From assembly GCA_903887485.1 (NCBI GenBank), contig CAISPV010000034.1:1-43794 (forward strand): a stretch of DNA of 43,794 nt, written 5' to 3'. The notes under the pieces were generated by a model. It saw only the letters and a program-made list of their open reading frames with translations. It did no database searches and was not told the origin of the DNA. Positions 37,344-43,715 of this stretch are shown piece by piece. How positions within the stretch are numbered: position 1 is the first letter of the stretch; each line of letters opens with the position of its first letter. Made by a program: the position numbers and the translations under genes. This DNA comes from an uncultured Desulfobulbaceae bacterium. Lineage in GTDB: Bacteria; Desulfobacterota; Desulfobulbia; Desulfobulbales; Desulfocapsaceae.

Positions 37344-38585
37344 ATGAATGCACCTTCCACTCTGGCGATGATTCTGGCGGGTAGCCGGGTTGATGAGTTG
37401 GACGTCCTGACCTGTTATCGTCCGAAATCAGCCGTGCCCTTTGGCGGATTCTGCCGGGTCATCGACTTTGCCCTGAGCAATCTGATGAACTCCGGGATCG
37501 AGCGGATTGCCATCCTCAGTCAATATCGCAGTTTTTCCCTGATCAATCATATCGGCACCGGAGCGGCATGGGATATGATCGGCCGTTATCGGGGCATCTC
37601 CATTCTCCCTCCCTTCAAGGACATGGACAGCGCCGACTGGTATCTGGGATCGGCTGATGCTGTGTACAAGAATCTTGATTTTATCCGTTACCATCAGCCC
37701 GAAGAGATCCTGATCCTGTCAGGAGATCATATCTACAACATGGATTACCGGAAGATGATCGCCTATCACCATGAAAAAAAGGCTGATCTGACGCTTGGCT
37801 TTATTCAGGTGCCTTTGGAAACGGCCCATCGTTTTGGGGTGGCGGCACTCGACGACGAAGACGGAGAGCGGGGAGGAAGGATGCTGGCCTACTGGGAAAA
37901 ACCTGAAAAGCCTCAGTCCCGTTGGGTTTCACTCACGGTCTTGTGCTTCCGGCCCGAGGTTCTGTATCGTGCCCTGGAGGAAAATCATGGCAAGGATTCC
38001 TATGAATTCGGGCGGGATATTATTCCCATGCTCATGGCGCAGAACTGCCGGGTTTATGGCTATAAACATCAGGGCTATTGGGGCTATACCCGCACCGTCG
38101 AAGAGTACTGGCAGTCCAATATGGATCTTTTGGGTGAAAATCCCAAGATTGATATGGAAAAATGGGGGGTGCGAACCAACCTTGCCCATCGCGGAATCTG
38201 TGATCACCAGCCCACTTTGATAGGGGAAGAGGCCACGGTGCAAAACAGCATGATCTATAATGGCTGTGTGGTGGAGGGAACAGTGCGGAATTCGATCCTG
38301 TTTCCCGGGGTGCATGTGCAGAAAGGGGCGGTGGTGGAGTTTTCCGTTCTGTTTTTTAATAACATGATCGAGGAGGATTGCCGTCTGAACAAGGTCGTGG
38401 CCGATGTCAACAGTGTCTTTGGCGCTGGGTCCTGCGTTGGTCAGGAGGCGGGAGCGGTGACGGTGATTGGTTGGAATAATCAGATCCCCGCGCACACGGT
38501 CATTGGCGAAGGAGCGACTATTGATCCCCATCTGCCCGCTGAGCAGTGGAAACAGAAGGTGGCGCCTGGAGAGGTGATGCGATGA
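37344..38585 (+). CDS. GlgC-like protein, likely regulatory or degenerate subunit
   Basis: A 413-residue paralogue of ADP-glucose pyrophosphorylase. The nucleotidyltransferase domain (1-280) and left-handed beta-helix tail (about 290-405) are present. The nucleotide loop of the family, LAGGxGSRL, is altered to LAGSRVDEL, and the sugar-binding segment (SMGIYVF in the neighbour) is SLTVLCF. KSAVPFGGFCRVIDFALSNL, SGDHIYNMDY and WEKP remain. It may bind ligand without efficient catalysis, as the regulatory GlgD or plant large subunits do. AGGGGA precedes the ATG. Its last bases overlap the next gene by four, so the two are coupled. Confidence 0.85.
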   Translation: MNAPSTLAMILAGSRVDELDVLTCYRPKSAVPFGGFCRVIDFALSNLMNSGIERIAILSQYRSFSLINHIGTGAAWDMIGRYRGISILPPFKDMDSADWYLGSADAVYKNLDFIRYHQPEEILILSGDHIYNMDYRKMIAYHHEKKADLTLGFIQVPLETAHRFGVAALDDEDGERGGRMLAYWEKPEKPQSRWVSLTVLCFRPEVLYRALEENHGKDSYEFGRDIIPMLMAQNCRVYGYKHQGYWGYTRTVEEYWQSNMDLLGENPKIDMEKWGVRTNLAHRGICDHQPTLIGEEATVQNSMIYNGCVVEGTVRNSILFPGVHVQKGAVVEFSVLFFNNMIEEDCRLNKVVADVNSVFGAGSCVGQEAGAVTVIGWNNQIPAHTVIGEGATIDPHLPAEQWKQKVAPGEVMR

Positions 38586-39847
38586 GTCGGAAAAAAGACG
38601 CCCTGGTTCTGCTGCTGGCCGGTGGGGTTGGCAGCCGCTTAAACATCCTGGTGCAGAGCCGGGCCAAACCGGCCGTGCCCTTTGGCGGCCTGTACCGGAT
38701 CATTGATTTCAGTCTCAGCAATGTTATGAACTCCGGGCTGACAAAGGTCGGGGTCCTGACCCAGTATAAACCCCTTTCCCTGATGAAGCATATCGGCACA
38801 GGTGATGCCTGGGATTTTACCGGCCGCAGTCGCGGGGTGAAGATCCTGCCGCCGCACACCGGTTTTAAGGATTCTGACTGGTACAAGGGCACGGCGGATG
38901 CGGTGCGGCAGAATATTGATTTTCTGGAGGTAAATCCGGCCGATGAGGTGATTCTGCTCTCTGGTGATCATATCTATCAAATGGATTTCCATGCCATGCT
39001 TGAGTATCATCGTTATAAAAAGGCGGATGTGACCGTGGCCATGATGGTGGTCCCCAGAAGTGAGATTCACCAGTTCGGCGCCGGGATCATCGATGGTCAG
39101 AACCGGATTATTGACTGGGAAGAAAAACCGAAACATCCCCGGACCAATCTGGCTTCCATGGGGATTTATGTCTTTAACCGGCGGTATCTGCTGGATACCT
39201 TGGCCAGAGATCGTGATGAGGTTGATTTCGGCATGCATATCCTGCCGTGGGCTATTAATAATGATAACGTCTTCGCCTATCCCTTTTATGGGTATTGGCG
39301 GGATGTGGGGACGGTCCAGTCTTATTGGGAGGCCAATATGGATCTCCTCAAGCCGGGGAGCGGGATTTCGCCGGAAAAATGGAGGATCCGAACCAATGTG
39401 GAGGCCGAAGAGCGGCGGGCTGACCGGGCGCCGGCCCGTTACGGGGCCGAGGCCGTGGTTAAAGGCTCCATGATCTCTGCCGGCTGTACCATTCAAGGAA
39501 CCGTGATCAATTCAGTGCTGGCCCCAGGAGTGGTGGTTGAAAAAGGGGCGGTGGTCAAGGATTCCATCCTTTTTGTCGATTGTGTGGTCGAGACTGGCGC
39601 CTCCGTTGATCTGGCCATTCTTGATAAACTGGTCCATGTGGGGGCCGGGGCCGTGATCGGGGCGGGGAGTAATCACCATATTCCCAATCGCAAGCAGCCA
39701 ACCCATCTCTATACCGGGATCACCCTGGTCGGCAAAGAGGCAGCGGTTCCCCAGGGCCTGGTGGTGGGACGAAATTGCATTATCAATTCTCATACCCATT
39801 ATGGCGCCTATCATGGCAATGAGGTGCCGGATGGCGAGTCGGTGTAA
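38582..39847 (+). CDS. glgC: Glucose-1-phosphate adenylyltransferase
   Basis: GlgC makes ADP-glucose from ATP and glucose-1-phosphate, the first committed step of glycogen synthesis. The nucleotide loop LLLAGGVGSRLNIL, AKPAVPFGGLYRIIDFSLSN, WYKGTADAVRQN, catalytic-Asp SGDHIYQMDF, and EEKPKHPRTNLASMGIYVF are intact; the beta-helix tail begins near residue 290. I start at ATG 38582 (421 residues), overlapping the previous stop by four bases; an upstream reading to 38546 would lie inside the earlier gene. It pairs with the degenerate paralogue, perhaps as a heterotetramer. No other glg genes are in view. Confidence 0.94.
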   Translation: MSRKKDALVLLLAGGVGSRLNILVQSRAKPAVPFGGLYRIIDFSLSNVMNSGLTKVGVLTQYKPLSLMKHIGTGDAWDFTGRSRGVKILPPHTGFKDSDWYKGTADAVRQNIDFLEVNPADEVILLSGDHIYQMDFHAMLEYHRYKKADVTVAMMVVPRSEIHQFGAGIIDGQNRIIDWEEKPKHPRTNLASMGIYVFNRRYLLDTLARDRDEVDFGMHILPWAINNDNVFAYPFYGYWRDVGTVQSYWEANMDLLKPGSGISPEKWRIRTNVEAEERRADRAPARYGAEAVVKGSMISAGCTIQGTVINSVLAPGVVVEKGAVVKDSILFVDCVVETGASVDLAILDKLVHVGAGAVIGAGSNHHIPNRKQPTHLYTGITLVGKEAAVPQGLVVGRNCIINSHTHYGAYHGNEVPDGESV

Positions 39848-39890
39848 ACAAGGCAGAGGGCCATGTCTTCTGCCTTGATCCTGAAAGATA

Positions 39891-39918
39891 TTGCGTTTTC
39901 ATTCAACTCAAGTATTAT
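39891..39918 (+). promoter_or_regulatory. Promoter of tRNA-Arg
   Basis: TTGCGT (39891-39896), a 16-base spacer and TATTAT (39913-39918) stand 25 bases before the tRNA gene. An 8-bp hairpin (39850-39876 region) after glgC precedes it without a T-run. Confidence 0.6.
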
Positions 39919-39943
39919 GCCTCCTGCTTGCAAAGAGCATCCT

Positions 39944-40019
39944 GCCCGCGTAGCTCAGGGGATAGAGCACTGGATTCCTAATCCAGGTGTCGCGCGTTCG
40001 ATTCGCGCCGTGGGCACCA
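39944..40019 (+). tRNA. tRNA-Arg (anticodon CCU)
   Basis: A 76-base cloverleaf. Acceptor GCCCGCG pairs with CGTGGGC (one G-U), the D arm is GCTC/GAGC, and anticodon stem CTGGA/TCCAG encloses TTCCTAA with anticodon CCT. The T arm GCGCG/CGCGC carries TTCGATT. Discriminator A and CCA are encoded. The CCU anticodon reads AGG. The integron remnant and MITE start just beyond it. Confidence 0.97.
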
Positions 40020-40056
40020 TTTGAAAGTTTAATACAGTCCGAAGAAGTACATTGAG

Positions 40057-40087
40057 CCCGCAGCCAGATAAGGTTTGCGGGTTTTTT
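40057..40087 (+). terminator. Terminator of tRNA-Arg
   Basis: CCCGCA (40057-40062) pairs with TGCGGG (40076-40081), extended by a further CC/GG pair past an internal mismatch, and TTTTTT follows. It fits a rho-independent terminator 37 bases after the tRNA. Confidence 0.85.
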
Positions 40088-40176
40088 GTTGTCCGTCAAG
40101 GTTCGGGGGAAGCTATTGCCATCCAGCTCTTTGATGGGTAAAATTATGGGTAGAAAGTTACTCTGAAAAATCTTTA

Positions 40177-40352
40177 CCCATGAGGCTCTTGCAAAAGTAC
40201 CATTAAATTCCCTCCCCACTGGAGGGGGAGGGTTAGGGTGGGGGGGGAAGTAGCCATGAAATTATCATGTTGCATGCTTCACCCTCCCCCTAACCCCCCT
40301 CCCGTCAAGGGAGGGGGGCATATCTGGAAGAGTATTGCAAGAGCCTCCCATG
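40177..40352. mobile_element. MITE-like element with 6-bp target duplication
   Basis: The element proper is 40183-40346 (164 bp). It has perfect 12-bp terminal inverted repeats, AGGCTCTTGCAA at 40183-40194 and TTGCAAGAGCCT at 40335-40346. The direct repeat CCCATG flanks it on both sides (40177-40182 and 40347-40352). Inside are opposed C-rich and G-rich blocks (about 40208-40248 and 40281-40318) that could fold strongly. It has no coding capacity, so it must have been moved by a transposase elsewhere. It lies inside the tail of the decayed integrase gene. Confidence 0.85.
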
Positions 40353-41157
40353 TAAGAGGTATTCACATCCTGCACCCGCAGTCGCAATAGCTCCATGAGC
40401 CACAGACCGGCGCCGTACATGAGCTGGGTCATGAGCCGGTTGGTGCCGGACAGTTGGGCAAACAGCGCCTGGCACTCCCGCTGACTGGGCACGGCTGGTA
40501 TCCGTTTACTGAGGCGATCGGGACGGAAGCCGGAAAAATCTCCGTGATCGCGGCCTAAGGCCTCCCTCTGGAGAAAGACCAGCGCATTCAAGGCCCCTGC
40601 CGCCGGGTGCCGGCCGAGACCTTTCTGGCCACAGCCAGGTGGTCGAGAAAACTACGGATCTCTTCAGCTCCCGCCTCTGTAACGGGTCGCTCTCCCAGCC
40701 AGGCGGCAAAGCGATGGGTCCATCCCCGATAGGTCTGCTCGGTACGCCACTGCAGATGTCTTCAGCGAATGACCGTCACCAGAAGCTGCTCCCATGGCAG
40801 CCCTCCCTTGTCCTCCCGCTCGACCTTGATCACCTCTTCCCGTATCACCGGCGCAGAAGAATCTGGGCCCTCATCTCCTCGCTGGATGGATGCGGCCTTG
40901 AAAAACCAGCGCAGGGAAGAGCGGGCGGAATCCGTCCTTTTACCCTTTTCCTCCAGGGTGCGCAGATAGTCCAGCACCGAGTCCACCGAGGCCCGGCGGT
41001 GTGCGGCCTTGAGAAACTTCAGCCAGGCAAAGATTTCCTGTTCCCGTGTGCGGAGCTCGGCAGGATCGGGGCATTCCGATTGCAGGACTTCCCGCCACCG
41101 GGGAAACGAGACGGGGGTATTGATAGGCGTGCCGACTTTGTCTTTTGACTTGTGCAT
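40353..41157 (-). pseudogene. Integron integrase (IntI-like tyrosine recombinase), inactivated
   Basis: Reading from ATG 41157, a core-binding-type domain (SFPRWREVLQSEC to SSLRWFFKAA) runs to a stop at 40762-40764. The same frame then continues with a second such domain, WRTEQTYRGWTHRFAAWLGE to SAGTRRQ, until another stop near 40594. A shifted frame carries LNALVFLQREALG, QALFAQLSGTNRLMTQLMYG and AGLWLMELLRLRVQDV, the start of the catalytic domain as in integron integrases. Box I Arg (AGLRLME in relatives) is Trp. Box II, the catalytic Tyr and the integron-specific patch are lost at the MITE side. So four lesions are present. The divergent orientation to the cassette array is classical for integrons. 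Confidence 0.82.
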
Positions 41158-41284
41158 ATTGTCAAAACAGCAAATTCAGTTGCCGAGCTCAAGTCCTCTG
41201 ATGCCTTTGAGCGGTGAGGCGTCAGGCTGTGCTCAATCTGTCATAATTAGCTGACAATGTTAAAAAATACCTGAAACATTTTCC

Positions 41285-41314
41285 TTGACTCCCGGATTGT
41301 GATCAGCCTATGAT
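41285..41314 (+). promoter_or_regulatory. Candidate cassette promoter (Pc-like)
   Basis: TTGACT (41285-41290), an 18-base spacer and TATGAT (41309-41314) face the cassettes from between the integrase remnant and the first cassette junction. Integron Pc promoters sit in this place. It would drive all cassettes, which have their own ribosome sites but no clear promoters. Confidence 0.6.
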
Positions 41315-41370
41315 GCTATTGATTTACTGATTTTTAACTGGCCCTGCTTTCCGATGCGAAGACAGGCCTA

Positions 41371-41385
41371 ATAATACTGTTAGGT
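41371..41385 (+). other. Candidate attI recombination site and first cassette junction
   Basis: The core GTTAGGT (41379-41385) matches GTTRRRY apart from one base. Its complement ACCTAAC is the R'' box of attC1 (41873-41879), which shows that the first cassette starts at 41380, between G and TTAGGT. The upstream AATAATACT would be the attI side. The left limit of attI is not defined. Confidence 0.7.
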
Positions 41386-41497
41386 TTGAAAACAGAAAAT
41401 ATCGTCATGTATAAAATTACACCTTGAATTCTTTTTCGACATGCAATATGTTGCTTCTCGAAAGGTTGTTGTTAAACTCAATTCAAGGAGAAAAACT

Positions 41498-41878
41498 ATG
41501 AAACTAGTAACAGTAAACCAGTCAATAAATCAGCCTGATATTTCAGATTACAAGTCAAGTTATCCCAAAATGCCGTGCAATACTGATAAAAAAGAAATTT
41601 TGTTTGGCATTATCACACAACCAAAGAATATTTATTCTGCATTAATAATTGCAGAAACAACAGGTTATTCCCCTGTATTTTTTTATGAAAAACAAATCCA
41701 AGCTGCTATTCATTCTGGGAAACTTACTCCTTTAGATCCTCATGAAAAACAATTTGTTGGTACCGCAACTTGTGTTGTAATGGAAAGTAATGGCTGGAAA
41801 AAAACAGGAAAAAAACAACGCTATTCAAAAGGCATCTTCTCAAGTGCTGAAATATACACAAAAAAAATAACAACCTAA
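41498..41878 (+). CDS. Cassette 1 protein, unknown
   Basis: A 126-residue product I do not recognise. It has no signal peptide or membrane segment. Features are a Lys-rich C-terminal half (GWKKTGKKQRYSKGIF) and a central hydrophobic stretch (EILFGIITQPKNIYSALIIA). AAGGAG precedes ATG 41498; an in-frame ATG at 41441 lacks a ribosome site and is only 60 bases from the junction. The stop codon lies within attC1, typical of cassette genes. Base composition is AT-rich, unlike the chromosome genes to the left, as expected for a captured cassette. Confidence 0.65.
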   Translation: MKLVTVNQSINQPDISDYKSSYPKMPCNTDKKEILFGIITQPKNIYSALIIAETTGYSPVFFYEKQIQAAIHSGKLTPLDPHEKQFVGTATCVVMESNGWKKTGKKQRYSKGIFSSAEIYTKKITT

Positions 41879-41937
41879 CCAGACGTTTGAGTCGGATTGC
41901 GGGAACAGCTCCGCAACCGCTCAACTCTACGTTAGAT
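41873..41937 (+). other. attC site 1
   Basis: R'' ACCTAAC (41873-41879) and R' GTTAGAT (41931-41937) bound a 65-base element. The arms GTTTGAG/CTCAAC and CGGATTGCGG/CCGCAACCG pair with an unpaired base between, around an 8-base loop. This is the folded single-strand form used by integron integrases. The cassette joins between 41931 and 41932. Confidence 0.92.
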
Positions 41938-41996
41938 GCTCCATAGTAAAAAATACTATGAGATTTACACCCAGATTTTCACAGAGGGAAAACTCA

Positions 41997-42593
41997 ATGA
42001 AGCTTGATCAGGATGACTATGAGAATATTTTTCTTCGGGTCAGAGAAAGGCTATTTTTCCAGATATTTGCTTTTTTCACGCTTCTATTCTCGATCATTGG
42101 AATTACAACGTGGTTTTCCGCTAAAACGAAAATTGAAAAGATAACCGAATCCGCAGTCAATAAGTACGTTCAATCGGATGAATTCAAGAAGACCGTTGTA
42201 GCTTCTTATCAAGAAAAGCTGGCTCGGCTTGAAAGCCAAACTGCTGAAATAACCAAGACGATATCCGATCAACAACAAAGAGCTGCGCAACTATCCGAAA
42301 TTCCGATTCTCATCGATCAGAACGGCTTAACCCTCGTCAACAAGACTGGCCAACAATTTCGGATTGAAATGGGTAGTGCCAATAGTGGCGCGAAGGTTTG
42401 GTTTAAAGCCCCCTATAAGGCAGAACCAACTGTTCTTCTTAGCATAGACAGCAACAAACTTGATGGGATTGCACTTCACCGAATGCAGGTGAAGGGAACG
42501 ACAGCACTTTCGGCGAGTTCTACTTCATTCGGGTTTGAGATACCACCGTCAGTATATCCAATAAATTATCGCTGGGTTGCGCTTGGGCAATAG
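41997..42593 (+). CDS. Cassette 2 membrane protein with H-type lectin-like C-terminus
   Basis: A 198-residue product. One membrane helix (about 20-40, FQIFAFFTLLFSIIGITTWF) is followed by a coiled-coil stretch (about 45-100, Lys/Glu/Gln-rich with heptad-like Leu and Ile) and a beta-rich C-terminal domain (about 115-197). The pattern VWFKAPYKAEPTVLLSID, then HRMQVKG, SFGFEIPPS and RWVALGQ resembles the H-type lectin fold seen in phage tail fibres and snail lectins, by eye. Topology would place the lectin-like head outside. GAGGG precedes ATG 41997; ATG 41958 is an alternative adding 13 residues. It ends six bases before attC2. Confidence 0.65.
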   Translation: MKLDQDDYENIFLRVRERLFFQIFAFFTLLFSIIGITTWFSAKTKIEKITESAVNKYVQSDEFKKTVVASYQEKLARLESQTAEITKTISDQQQRAAQLSEIPILIDQNGLTLVNKTGQQFRIEMGSANSGAKVWFKAPYKAEPTVLLSIDSNKLDGIALHRMQVKGTTALSASSTSFGFEIPPSVYPINYRWVALGQ

Positions 42594-42598
42594 ACCGC

Positions 42599-42662
42599 AT
42601 CTAACCCGTCGTTCAAGCGGGACGCCGTAAAAGCGCGGCGCCCCCTTAACTCTACGTTATGC
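42599..42662 (+). other. attC site 2
   Basis: R'' ATCTAAC (42599-42605) is complementary to the TTAGAT start of this cassette at 41932, which proves the pairing. R' is GTTATGC (42656-42662). Arms CGTCGTTCAAG/CTTAAC and GGGACGCCG/CGGCGCCCC form the stem around GTAAAAGCG. Cassette 2 spans 41932-42656. Confidence 0.93.
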
Positions 42663-42677
42663 ATAAAAGGAGAACAT

Positions 42678-43181
42678 ATGAGTGTATTTGGTACTTTTCC
42701 AAACGAAGATGCACGGGTAGAAAAAAAGGATGGTTCAGTGGCTGGACCTTATAAAGCAATCTTTGCTGGTACTTCTATCATTGTTCCAGATGCTCATGCT
42801 GACATAGAAGAAGGGGATGTAATTCTAAGAAAATTGCCGAGTGGTAAAGACGAGCGCAGCATTGCTACCCAAGTAACATTTTTTCAAAAAATGCATTCGA
42901 TACCCTCCCATTACCAAATTAAATTTAAAAAAGGGAGTTTACATAAGATGCAAGACAAACCATCGCATAACATCACTATTAACGGTGCCCAGTCTGTGCA
43001 AATAGGAGATTTTAATACACAAAATGTAATTAACTCGTTTCAAGCATTAAAAAATCAAATCGAATCATCGTCTGCCACTGCGGCTGATAAAGAAGAAGCA
43101 CAATCTTTACTCTCTAAACTATTTAGCCATCCATTGGTAACATCAATCTTGGGTGCCGCTGCCGGAGTAGTTTTAGGGTAA
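42678..43181 (+). CDS. Cassette 3 gene A: beta domain, RHIM-like motif, hydrophobic tail
   Basis: A 167-residue product. Residues 1-90 form a beta-rich domain (GPYKAIFAGTSIIV, IEEGDVILRKLPSGKDER, PSHYQIKFKKG) of a type I recall in many proteobacterial hypotheticals. Residues 98-116 carry NITINGAQSVQIGDFNTQN, whose VQIGDxN core matches the RHIM amyloid motif (I/V-Q-I/V/L-G-x-x-N). After a helical stretch (120-148), the protein ends in a Gly/Ala-rich hydrophobic segment HPLVTSILGAAAGVVLG that could insert in a membrane. AAAGGAG precedes the ATG. Function is unknown; signalling by amyloid templating with gene B is my inference. Confidence 0.72.
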   Translation: MSVFGTFPNEDARVEKKDGSVAGPYKAIFAGTSIIVPDAHADIEEGDVILRKLPSGKDERSIATQVTFFQKMHSIPSHYQIKFKKGSLHKMQDKPSHNITINGAQSVQIGDFNTQNVINSFQALKNQIESSSATAADKEEAQSLLSKLFSHPLVTSILGAAAGVVLG

Positions 43182-43268
43182 ATCGCAGCTGTTTTTTGCT
43201 ATCAATTGTTTGATTTTATGTTTTGTGCATAACATCTAAAAATTCTTTATAGCTAGGTTTTGTTAATA

Positions 43269-43640
43269 ATGGCCAATCCAAAAATAATTTACAATTTAGA
43301 AAAAATTATACACCAACAGATAACCAAATTGCCTTTAAATAAACGATTGGTGTCGTCTGATTTAATAAGAGATGTTGTATTATTCTATATTAATACACTT
43401 AATGATAAATCTGATACATGGAAAAACGACCTAAATTTTGTTCTTGATCAACTTGTCAAAAATAATTTTGTTATCATTGTTGATGAGCCAAGAAGCCCTT
43501 TTTTTACTATTGGGCGTGGTTTGGATTTCGATGATTGGAGTAATAAAATTAGAAGTAGCATCACGTCAGGTGCAATAAACATCAATGTAACTGCTAACAG
43601 TGTGCAAATAGGTGACAATAATAAGCAAGCCCTGAAGTAA
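43269..43640 (+). CDS. Cassette 3 gene B: small helical domain with the same RHIM-like motif
   Basis: A 123-residue product. Residues 1-95 look alpha-helical with a winged-helix-like end (LNFVLDQLVKNNFVIIVDEP, RSPFFTIGRGLDF). The C-terminal tail (103-120) has INVTANSVQIGDNNKQ, repeating the VQIGDxN core of gene A in an Asn-rich setting, and the protein stops three residues later. ATG 43269 is chosen; a TTG nine bases upstream is possible, and no strong ribosome site is visible. It lies 87 bases after gene A in the same cassette. The shared motif suggests that the products interact. I do not know the family. Confidence 0.7.
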   Translation: MANPKIIYNLEKIIHQQITKLPLNKRLVSSDLIRDVVLFYINTLNDKSDTWKNDLNFVLDQLVKNNFVIIVDEPRSPFFTIGRGLDFDDWSNKIRSSITSGAININVTANSVQIGDNNKQALK

Positions 43641-43653
43641 AATAAATGCAACC

Positions 43654-43715
43654 GCATAACGAATAAGGATAGATTGTGAGCGCGCAGCGATCCACAATCT
43701 TATCCATGGTTGAAC
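43654..43715 (+). other. attC site 3
   Basis: R'' GCATAAC (43654-43660) complements GTTATGC at the start of this cassette (42656-42662), so cassette 3 is 42657-43709 and holds both genes. R' is GTTGAAC (43709-43715). The stem GGATAGATTGTG/CCACAATCTTATCC is strong, with loop AGCGCGCAGCGAT. Confidence 0.85.

Noticed and set aside
40057-40087. Possible right-hand attachment site copy of the tRNA 3' end
   Set aside because: The sequence is a terminator. I found no second copy of the tRNA 3' end further right, so tRNA-directed integration is unsupported.
39908-40219. Minus-strand reading frame of 103 codons overlapping tRNA-Arg
   Set aside because: Its centre (RTRDTWIRNPVLYPLSY) is the antisense of the tRNA, a common false protein annotation.
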